DNA of 35,045 nt, from positions 1 to 35,045 of the forward strand of contig JAUUYH010000004.1 of the NCBI GenBank assembly GCA_030590505.1. Direction: 5' to 3'. The DNA comes from Kiritimatiellota bacterium (GTDB lineage: Bacteria; Verrucomicrobiota; Lentisphaeria; Victivallales; JAADHT01). The notes below the pieces were generated by a model that saw only the letters and a program-made list of their open reading frames with translations, did not search any database and was not told the origin of the DNA. A program made the translations under genes and the position numbers. Position 1 is the stretch's first letter. The number at the start of each line of letters is the position of its first letter. This document shows positions 18,933 to 26,214 of the stretch, one piece after another.

Positions 18933-19943
18933 ATGCCGAATATAGATTGGGATAAACTTAGATTTGAATATTCTACGACTCGTTCAAATATACGTTTCAA
19001 GTTTCAGGACGGTAAATGGGACAGTGGAACTCTGACTTCTGACTTTAATGTGAGCTTGCATATTGCATCCAGTTGCCTTCATTACGGGCAGGAGTGTTTT
19101 GAAGGACTTAAAGCAACTATGTCAAAAGATGGCAAGGTTCGAATATTCCGTCCAGAACAGAATGCTCGAAGAATGGCATCAACATCGAACTACCTTCTCG
19201 GCCCTGAGCTGCCAGAAGAGCTGTTTGTTGATGCTTGCCTGCGAGTTGCTAAAGATAATATTGACTATGTTCCACCATACGGGACTGGCGGTGCTCTCTA
19301 TATTCGTCCACTCCTGATTGGAACCTCTCCCAGGGTTGGAATTTCTCCAAGCGATGCATACGAATTTATTGTAATGGCAATGCCTGTAGGTCCCTACTAC
19401 AAAGAGGGCATTCATCCTGTAGATGCTCTGGTTATGGATAAGTTTGACCGTGCGGCACCGAATGGAACTGGAAATATCAAGGTTGGCGGTAACTATGCTG
19501 CTGGGTTGATGCCTGCGAAATACGCAAAAGATCGTGGTTACCCTATAAATCTGTTTCTGGATTCTGAAAGTCATAAATTTATCGATGAATTTGGAACAAG
19601 TAATTTTATAGGCATCACTCAAGACGATACGTATATTACTCCGAAATCTCCCTCTATTCTGCCGAGTATCACCAATGATTCGTTAATGCAAATTGCGAAA
19701 GACGCAGGAATGAAGACCGAACGCAGAAAAATTCCTATTGAAGAGCTTGCGGAACTTAAAGAGGTGGGAGCCTGCGGCACAGCTGTAGTGATAACACCGA
19801 TAAGTAACATTGCATATCGTGATGAGGTTTTCTCATACGGTGATACCTGCGGACCAGTTCTTAGAAGTCTCTACGATACATTGACCGGAATTCAATTCGG
19901 GGAACTTGAAGACAAGCACAACTGGCTTTTGGAAGTAAAATAA
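18933..19943 (+). CDS. ilvE: Branched-chain amino acid aminotransferase
   Basis: LHYGQECFEGLKATMSKDGKVRIFRPEQNARRM, TGNIKVGGNYAAGL, FIDEFGTSNF, EVGACGTAVVITPI. Confidence 0.94.
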   Translation: MPNIDWDKLRFEYSTTRSNIRFKFQDGKWDSGTLTSDFNVSLHIASSCLHYGQECFEGLKATMSKDGKVRIFRPEQNARRMASTSNYLLGPELPEELFVDACLRVAKDNIDYVPPYGTGGALYIRPLLIGTSPRVGISPSDAYEFIVMAMPVGPYYKEGIHPVDALVMDKFDRAAPNGTGNIKVGGNYAAGLMPAKYAKDRGYPINLFLDSESHKFIDEFGTSNFIGITQDDTYITPKSPSILPSITNDSLMQIAKDAGMKTERRKIPIEELAELKEVGACGTAVVITPISNIAYRDEVFSYGDTCGPVLRSLYDTLTGIQFGELEDKHNWLLEVK

Positions 19944-19948
19944 TTTTT

Positions 19949-20010
19949 GGGTCTTCACCTAAATGAGTGGGTAACAGTAAAAAAAAAGATCAAGAAGAGA
20001 ACACAGATAA
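19949..20010 (+). repeat. Intergenic repeat family B, copy 3
   Basis: GGGTCTTCACCTAAATGAGTGGGTAACAGTAAAAAAAAAGATCAAGAAGAGAACACAGATAA. Confidence 0.85.
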
Positions 20011-20011
20011 T

Positions 20012-20024
20012 TGCGAATTTCGCA
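20012..20024. repeat. TGCGAANTTCGCA palindrome (intergenic)
   Basis: TGCGAATTTCGCA exact. Confidence 0.95.
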
Positions 20025-20150
20025 AATTTTTGATGCTGAATTGAAGATTAAGAGAAGAATTTAGATTAAGACAAAAAATTTGATTAAGACAAAGATTAAG
20101 AAAAAACGGTTTGAGCAAAATAAGAAGTAAATAAAATGTGCGAAGCCCAA

Positions 20151-20178
20151 GTACGTTAGACATTCCTGCCTAACGTAC
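20151..20178. repeat. Intergenic hairpin repeat family E, copy 3
   Basis: Perfect 9-bp stem GTACGTTAG ... CTAACGTAC with loop ACATTCCTGC; related hairpins at 71-93 and 184-203. Confidence 0.85.
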
Positions 20179-20354
20179 GTGAAGAGGAGTAAGTATCAAT
20201 TCATCAACTAATTAGCGCATTTAGCAAACATTTAAATTTTACGTATTTCACTTCTCACAATTCACTCTTCCGCCTCCTTAGCGTCTTAGTACCCTTGCGT
20301 TAACTCTTCTCCTTCTGACTATCAAAAAGATTTGAGGCTGTTTAGGTATAACGC

Positions 20355-20394
20355 AACCCACTAAGGTGGGTTTAATTTTCTGCCCCTTTGAGAC
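20355..20394. repeat. Intergenic two-hairpin repeat family C, copy 4 (degenerate)
   Basis: AACCCACTAAGGTGGGTTTAATTTTCTGCCCCTTTGAGAC between convergent ilvE and trpG. Confidence 0.6.
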
Positions 20395-20463
20395 ATACAG
20401 AAGAGATCTAGCCACGGGAAGCCAAGGGGAAAGCAAGAGAATACAGATTAAGAGACATATTTT

Positions 20464-21039
20464 TTATGGCAAAGCTATATCTAGAAAGTTCTGCAGTAGT
20501 TTATGTCCGTATTCAGTGATAATTGATTCAGGGTGAAACTGCATTCCATATATCGGCAAACTCTTATGGGTAATTCCCATAATGATCTTGTCTTCTGTTG
20601 TTGCAGTAACCTCAAGAACATCAGGTAACGTTATCGGATCAATGGTCAGAGAATGGTAACGTGTCGCTTCAAACAGATCAGGAATCCCTTTAAAAAGCCC
20701 CTCTCCATGATGAAGAATCTTTGAAACTTTACCATGCATCAAATATGGTGCATGTACAATGTTCCCACCAAAAACCTCTCCGATAGACTGATGCCCGAGG
20801 CATATTCCAAGTGTAGGAATTTTTTTCTCAGCAGCATATCTAATCGCATCGCACGAAATGCCCGCCTCCTTTGGGGAACACGGCCCAGGCGAGATCACTA
20901 AAGCATTGAAATCTAGTTGATCCAGACCGCCTATATCTATCTTATCATTCCTGTAAACTTCAGGAGCATGTCCCAATTCACCTAAATACTGTACAATATT
21001 ATAAGTAAATGAGTCATAATTATCTATCATTAAAATCAT
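20464..21039 (-). CDS. trpG: Anthranilate/aminodeoxychorismate synthase glutamine amidotransferase (component II)
   Basis: Class I GATase: MILMIDNYDSFTYNIVQYLGELG, LVISPGPCSPKEAGIS, PTLGICLGHQSIGEVFGG, YGMQFHPESIITEYG. trpG versus pabA cannot be decided from sequence alone. Confidence 0.92.
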   Translation of the reverse strand: MILMIDNYDSFTYNIVQYLGELGHAPEVYRNDKIDIGGLDQLDFNALVISPGPCSPKEAGISCDAIRYAAEKKIPTLGICLGHQSIGEVFGGNIVHAPYLMHGKVSKILHHGEGLFKGIPDLFEATRYHSLTIDPITLPDVLEVTATTEDKIIMGITHKSLPIYGMQFHPESIITEYGHKLLQNFLDIALP

Positions 21040-21182
21040 AATTTCACCAATGTTAAAAAGTATTCACGGATTTCTAATATAGTCCGTACCTCGAACTCTT
21101 CAACCGCTAAAACGCAGTAGAAAAATGAAAAAGGTAAAAAATCAATGAGATTTTTTCCTCGCAAAAGGGGCAGGGTGAAGGC

Positions 21183-21219
21183 AAAAAAAAACCTGGAAGT
21201 GTCCGGAGACACTCCCAGG
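21183..21219 (-). terminator. Strong intrinsic terminator on the minus strand
   Basis: Minus-strand RNA: CCUGGGAGUGUC-UCCG-GACACUUCCAGG-UUUUUUUUU. 12-bp stem (one G-U, valid only on the minus strand), UNCG-type tetraloop closed by C-G, then nine Us. Confidence 0.88.
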
Positions 21220-21280
21220 CCAAACCAAGGGGGGGAAGAATATAATATTTTTTAATATTTCTAAATTTTTACTCTTTCTA
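21183..21280 (-). ncRNA. Predicted sigma-54-dependent small RNA of ~98 nt (or 5' leader/attenuator of trpG)
   Basis: Bounded by a consensus -24/-12 promoter (predicted +1 ~21280) and an intrinsic terminator; no ORF of the provided track covers it. Confidence 0.55.
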
Positions 21281-21290
21281 TAATTGATAT

Positions 21291-21307
21291 AGCAAATCGC
21301 GTGCCAA
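21291..21307 (-). promoter_or_regulatory. Sigma-54 (RpoN) -24/-12 promoter
   Basis: Minus strand TTGGCACGCGATTTGCT matches YTGGCACGrNNNTTGCW with exact GG-to-GC spacing. Confidence 0.8.
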
Positions 21308-21400
21308 CTTTTTACCTTTCAATGTAATTCGTTGATATGTAAGGTAATAAAATTTTTATTCACATCTTCAACAAATAACTCGATTGCTAGTTGAGGTTAA

Positions 21401-21463
21401 AATCATGATTATCATAATGATAGGATTATCATTTTGATAGTCAATTATTACCATTATGGTAAT
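21401..21463. promoter_or_regulatory. Cluster of dyad-symmetric sites; candidate enhancer-binding or iron-type regulator sites
   Basis: AATCATGATT (perfect palindrome), repeated GATTATCAT/ATGATA elements, and ATTACCAT-T-ATGGTAAT; lies ~120-185 bp upstream of the predicted sigma-54 start. Confidence 0.4.
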
Positions 21464-22619
21464 TATTCATAATATATCTGTACTCTTTGAGTATCATTTT
21501 TTCAATAGTTACTGGTTTTATTTTTTCAGGAAGTACGTTATATGTATATGTTTCTATTTCAATATTTGAGCATATTTCCGGATTATTGATAATTAGCTTT
21601 ATGACTTTGTTTAATTCAGTTGCTGCGGTTGCGAAATTCGCAGAAATGGATTTATAGAATATGGGCATATGAAAATGTATAACAAGTGATTGAGCTTGTT
21701 TTAGTGTTTGCAGATCGGAGTTGTTCTCGATATCTGAGATATCTTTGTATGCTGCAACGATTTTTTGTTTTGAGTTGAAAAATCTTGTCTGGTGCAGATA
21801 TACAAGATCTGCGAAATTCGCAAGTTCTTTGAGCAATGAGGTTGCATCAGTATTCGATTTTCCGCAAAGGGCGGTGCTTAATTGAATCTTAGCAATTGGT
21901 ACTCTAGCATTCAGCAGGCATTGGAGGCCGCTACCGGGAGTACCTTCTAGGAGTTCCTGGTGGCATGTATCATAACAGACCCCAATAAATTTTCTACTGT
22001 TTGCGGTTCGCAGATATTGTTTGCGAAATTCGCAGAATTCTTGTGGTGTCTCCCATATACAGTCGGGCTCCATTTCAACACCTAACGTAATTATTTTTCC
22101 TAATTTTGTCTTAATTTGTGCCAAATGCTCTGCTACTTGGTTCAGATTTTTTGCTATATCTGCTAGTTTCGCACTATTTTGGTGAAATTTATATGCACCA
22201 GGAACTGTACTGATGCTGCCGACAGTGTTGTCAGGTAGCAATTCGGCTAGTATATCAGCTACTCTACATGTAAAATCGAGTCTTAAATTTGAGCTCCAAT
22301 CGGGCAGATATACGTTCTCTTTTATTGGCCCATTATGAAATTTACCATACGGAAATGCATTAATAGTAAAGGAGTAAAAGTTATTATCAGCGAGTAGTGA
22401 TTTAAGTTGTGCGAGATTCGCAGATTGTTGTAACTCCTCAACTGACTCTGCATCAAGCCAGAGCCCAAGGGCAAACGGAGTATCATCAGTCAAGTTAAGG
22501 TTTCTGCGAATTTCGCACATTTTTGGAAGGATCGCTTTAACTGTATTTATATATCCCTCTTTGTTGCGTGGAAATAGATTAAGGCTGTAACATAAGTGAG
22601 TCGTTGGATTAATTTTCAT
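21441..22619 (-). CDS. EboE-like metabolite traffic protein / TIM-barrel (xylose isomerase-like) protein
   Basis: Start THLCYSLNLFPRNKEGYINTVKAILPKMCEIRRNL resembles EboE HLxYCTNxxPGE...; internal LGVEMEPDCIWET, GVCYDTCHQEL. Confidence 0.6.
   Translation of the reverse strand: MKINPTTHLCYSLNLFPRNKEGYINTVKAILPKMCEIRRNLNLTDDTPFALGLWLDAESVEELQQSANLAQLKSLLADNNFYSFTINAFPYGKFHNGPIKENVYLPDWSSNLRLDFTCRVADILAELLPDNTVGSISTVPGAYKFHQNSAKLADIAKNLNQVAEHLAQIKTKLGKIITLGVEMEPDCIWETPQEFCEFRKQYLRTANSRKFIGVCYDTCHQELLEGTPGSGLQCLLNARVPIAKIQLSTALCGKSNTDATSLLKELANFADLVYLHQTRFFNSKQKIVAAYKDISDIENNSDLQTLKQAQSLVIHFHMPIFYKSISANFATAATELNKVIKLIINNPEICSNIEIETYTYNVLPEKIKPVTIEKMILKEYRYIMNNYHNGNN
21630..21642. repeat. TGCGAANTTCGCA palindrome (in EboE-like gene)
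   Basis: TGCGAAATTCGCA exact. Confidence 0.95.
21810..21822. repeat. TGCGAANTTCGCA palindrome (in EboE-like gene)
   Basis: TGCGAAATTCGCA exact. Confidence 0.95.
22022..22034. repeat. TGCGAANTTCGCA palindrome (in EboE-like gene)
   Basis: TGCGAAATTCGCA exact. Confidence 0.95.
22505..22517. repeat. TGCGAANTTCGCA palindrome (in EboE-like gene)
   Basis: TGCGAATTTCGCA exact. Confidence 0.95.
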
Positions 22620-22637
22620 AACAGGAAAATTTTCCCT

Positions 22638-23378
22638 TTAATGCCAACGTGGCAGCAATCTATTTAGCAGTTTGCTAGGCAAAATTTCTGAACGCAAAGA
22701 ACGCTTAAACTTCTTCCAGCATTTTGCCTTTACAAAAGATGATAAAATTGGAAAGTCAAAATACCATGGACATTTATCCATAGGACGAAACCTGTCTAGA
22801 TCAATCATAACAATATCATCAGAGCCTTGTTTGATATAAACATGCTTTGCAAAAAGGTCTGGATAGGTATATTTTGCAGAGTGAACCTGTTTCATTATAT
22901 CAGCCAACTGCGTAAGTATCGCCTCTTTTCTTTCGATAAAATCAGCAACAGCCACTTTGGGTGCCTTACCAGTAATCAACTCTCGAATTGAGCAGTATCC
23001 GCTGAGTTCTTTCAGCAATAGAAAGGCTGCCCGATTCTCTTCATCAATCATATATGCAACAACTTCGGGCGGCTTAATGTTAAATTCAGGCAGAACATTT
23101 ATTGCCTCAAACTCATTCCTTATCCCTTCAAAGGCAACTCCTTCAGCCTTTTTCAGGAAAAAAATATTATCCGCTATCTCTATTTTTGTTACACGACGAT
23201 TGATTTCTCCGCTATTTTTATCCGCATGCTCGCGCATAATGGTTGTCTCTATTCCTGTACGCTTTTCTAGATCGAGGGGTGTCTCTTTTGCAAAAGACAT
23301 AAAGGTCTCAACGGTAAAATCGGAGAACAGTTTCTCCGCCTTTTTATCATTCCAAATTATAGTGCTACTATTTTTCAT
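22638..23378 (-). CDS. Lipopolysaccharide kinase (Kdo/WaaP/InaA) family protein
   Basis: Kinase-like pattern: FFLKKAEG, AFLLLKELSGYCSIRELI, LADIMKQVHSAKYTYPDLFAKHVYIKQGSDDIVMIDLDRFRP. Confidence 0.75.
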   Translation of the reverse strand: MKNSSTIIWNDKKAEKLFSDFTVETFMSFAKETPLDLEKRTGIETTIMREHADKNSGEINRRVTKIEIADNIFFLKKAEGVAFEGIRNEFEAINVLPEFNIKPPEVVAYMIDEENRAAFLLLKELSGYCSIRELITGKAPKVAVADFIERKEAILTQLADIMKQVHSAKYTYPDLFAKHVYIKQGSDDIVMIDLDRFRPMDKCPWYFDFPILSSFVKAKCWKKFKRSLRSEILPSKLLNRLLPRWH

Positions 23379-23470
23379 TATTTTCAGTATCTCTTTTCTG
23401 TAATATCTAATTTATGTTATCAATATATAAACAGATAGATGGTGCATATACATAAGTGCATTCTCAAAAA

Positions 23471-23559
23471 TATACCGCAAGCGGTAGAGATCTTGTATTT
23501 CTTTTATTGACGACTAAACCTTAAGTGAAATGCTAAAATTTCACCCGCGTAAAGTATAG
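23471..23559 (+). repeat. Intergenic repeat family D, copy 2
   Basis: TATACCGCAAGCGGTAGAGATCTTGTATTTCTTTT...TTAAGTGAAATGCTAAAATTTCACCCGCGTAAAGTATAG; similar to reverse complement of 18000-18089. Confidence 0.7.
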
Positions 23560-23783
23560 AAAACCTTAATCCCACAACTGGGGATTAATGGTAGAGACTA
23601 TACTCAATGACTGCAAATTAACATTATATGGCATAATATAGCTTCCATTATTAAAATTTCAATAGTCCATGAAGCGTGAAGATGAACTGAATCGTTAGAA
23701 ATATTTCTAAGAATGGACTACCTCGAACGAGTACAAGGCATCTATGCTTTTGAGGAAAGCATGAGCAAATATTTTTTAATAAA

Positions 23784-23824
23784 ACGCCCCCAGAAGGGTG
23801 ATAGAAATGCACTTTGGTGGCATT
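23784..23824. repeat. Degenerate intergenic repeat family C, copy 5
   Basis: ACGCCCCCAGAAGGGTGATAGAAATGCACTTTGGTGGCATTA just past the DUF58 gene stop. Confidence 0.5.
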
Positions 23825-25205
23825 ACAGGTTGCGAATATGCCCTAAAAATACATCTCTAGGATGCAGAACCATTGCATTGTCTGGATAATCATCAGATTG
23901 GGTTAAAGAAATAATAATAATTTTCAGGGTAATGCCATGCTGATGAAGTTGCTCGACGAGCTCCTTCCTTGCATCATCCCACTTCAGTAGCAGAAGCATC
24001 GCACTACCAATGCCTGCCATCTCTTCAATTACAGCAGATTCAAGTTTGTTTATCGACTCTGTCCTGCTTGGCTCAAGACATGCGAGGATGTCCAGTATCT
24101 GGTCTAGCTGTGCAAGGCTTCTTCCCCCTTTAAAGTGATAAACATCGCTACCTGCAGCAAAAACATCTACGATATAATCACCATGAGCTAGATAGTGTGA
24201 AAGTGCCGCAGTTAGCGAAAGGGCTGCTTCAAAAGATGGATTTTGATTTACTTTTTTAGACTTAAGGAAAGATTTTGAGCAGGGAATAAAAGTATCAACG
24301 ATTAGGGCTATACGACAAAGGTACTCCTCCTGAAATTCACGTACAATAAGACGATTTTTGCGTGCGGTACTCGGCCAGTGTATATGCTTAGGATTATCTC
24401 CTGTGCGAAATTCGCGACATGCATGAAATTCAAGAGACTCACCTACATGCGAGACCAATGACATACCCTCTTTCTGAAATCGTGCATTAACCGGCAACTG
24501 AACAGAGTTTAAAGGTTCATACCTCGGATACACCATAACTCTCTGAAAATGCCTGTTCCTACATGTCCACTTAATAATGCCAAATGGGAATGATGTGGAT
24601 GCAAAGGCCGGTTTAAGTATATACTCCCCACGTTTTTTAGAATGTATATAAGATGTCATACTCACGGTATTTTTTGATTTAATAAAGTCCAATGAGGCAA
24701 GATTCGCTTCCCGCCGCATCCAGCCGTATTGATGAATTGGATCCAAGCTTATATCCCATGCAGGCATTTTTCTCAGATTTTTAATGGTATAGTGAATCTT
24801 AATTACACTGCCCGCCCTGATGCGGAGGGGGATTTCTCTGCGGATATCCAAACGAGGCAAAAAAAGTAGCCCTACGACAAAATCAGTAACAAGCAGTGCT
24901 AGCAACATAAAGGCTAATATTCTAAGAGGGCCTTCCGAGACAACCGCACCGTAGAGTAGAATAAGCACAATGACGGATATAATCATACGCCCAGGAACGG
25001 TAAATATGCGAATATACCATGCGTAGAGCCATGCAAACAAAAGAAGCGTAGGTGACTTATATCCTGATTTACGTTTCAACATATATGCAGGTAGGTCAAT
25101 CCAACCAGGGCCTTCATAAAAGCGCTTACGCAAAAGTAAAAGGAGCTTAAATGGATAAACTATAGATGTTTTTAAGGAGGTGCGCATAATATTCCCGATA
25201 TTCAT
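23823..25205 (-). CDS. DUF58 domain-containing protein
   Basis: ESLEFHACREFRTGDNPKHIHWPSTARKNRLIVREFQEEY, typical DUF58 core; two N-terminal TM segments. Confidence 0.9.
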   Translation of the reverse strand: MNIGNIMRTSLKTSIVYPFKLLLLLRKRFYEGPGWIDLPAYMLKRKSGYKSPTLLLFAWLYAWYIRIFTVPGRMIISVIVLILLYGAVVSEGPLRILAFMLLALLVTDFVVGLLFLPRLDIRREIPLRIRAGSVIKIHYTIKNLRKMPAWDISLDPIHQYGWMRREANLASLDFIKSKNTVSMTSYIHSKKRGEYILKPAFASTSFPFGIIKWTCRNRHFQRVMVYPRYEPLNSVQLPVNARFQKEGMSLVSHVGESLEFHACREFRTGDNPKHIHWPSTARKNRLIVREFQEEYLCRIALIVDTFIPCSKSFLKSKKVNQNPSFEAALSLTAALSHYLAHGDYIVDVFAAGSDVYHFKGGRSLAQLDQILDILACLEPSRTESINKLESAVIEEMAGIGSAMLLLLKWDDARKELVEQLHQHGITLKIIIISLTQSDDYPDNAMVLHPRDVFLGHIRNL

Positions 25206-25231
25206 CTTCCTGCATGAAAAATTTATTATAA

Positions 25232-26209
25232 TTATATACTACCAGCAATCTCTTTACGTTCAAATGCGATAGTTGCAATTACTAGAAAAATAGTAGATTG
25301 CAAAACTGCATTCGCCAAGCGCGGCAGAAAAAATGATACTGTAGATACTTCTTTAGCTGAAATTATTTCCGAAATCCAATATGCCTGCCAATTTGGAATA
25401 ACAGTATTAAAAATAGCATTACCGAAGCCGTTCGGCACAATAAGATTGATAAAATATGCAGAGAATAGTCCAAGAAAAAATATGACAACTGCACATGCCA
25501 TAAGCAGAGAAACATCCATCATAACAGCACATAATGAGATAATTGCAGAGAATATAACCAGAGCCATAAAAATATAGAGATAGGCCAGAGATGACTGCCA
25601 GTCCACCAGCGAACCGTAGCCAGCTTGAGCATGTCCGTTGTAACCCCAGAAATTCAATATAAAAAATGCCGACGCAAAAATGAGTACAAGTGAAATATTT
25701 GCCTGCCACATATAATTTCCACCCTTTATGTAGTGATGTATGGCAACAAGCAGAAGTGTTCCGAAGAGAGCAGCGGTATATACAGAAAAGCCTAGGGTTT
25801 CAACCATGTGTTCAGTTGTTATAATCCTGGAAGCCCATAGGCATGCGATAGTCGCAGATATAAAAATAGTAAAGAGTGCGGAAAGCAACCCAACCCACTT
25901 GCCTGCTAGCAATGCGGAATATGATACCGGCCGACTCATTATCGTCGGCAACATACCAATTCGTATATCCTCACTGATTATTTTTGCAGCACCCACTGCG
26001 GCAACAAGGGAGCCAGAGATAAATGAGAGTGCCATTGCCTGATCTCTGACAAGTTTTAGCTGACCGCCGAGAGTAAAGCCTGGCAGAGAGGCGATAAGCA
26101 GCGTGATACTGATAATAAAAATATGCATTATCAGCATTACAGGATCACCCATCAATACAATAAATGAGTTACGTGCAACAGCCGAAAATTGCTTAAACCA
26201 TTGTTTCAT
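25232..26209 (-). CDS. ABC transporter permease (ABC-2 type)
   Basis: FSAVARNSFIVLMGDPVMLIMHIFI, ISEDIRIGMLPTIMSRPVSYSALLAGKWVGLLSALF; multiple TM segments. Confidence 0.8.
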   Translation of the reverse strand: MKQWFKQFSAVARNSFIVLMGDPVMLIMHIFIISITLLIASLPGFTLGGQLKLVRDQAMALSFISGSLVAAVGAAKIISEDIRIGMLPTIMSRPVSYSALLAGKWVGLLSALFTIFISATIACLWASRIITTEHMVETLGFSVYTAALFGTLLLVAIHHYIKGGNYMWQANISLVLIFASAFFILNFWGYNGHAQAGYGSLVDWQSSLAYLYIFMALVIFSAIISLCAVMMDVSLLMACAVVIFFLGLFSAYFINLIVPNGFGNAIFNTVIPNWQAYWISEIISAKEVSTVSFFLPRLANAVLQSTIFLVIATIAFERKEIAGSI

Positions 26210-26214
26210 GCAAA

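Noticed and set aside
21183-21219. Hairpin as the terminator of the EboE-like gene only
   Set aside because: Possible in part, but it lies ~220 bp past that stop codon with a sigma-54 promoter in between, so an independent transcript is the better explanation.
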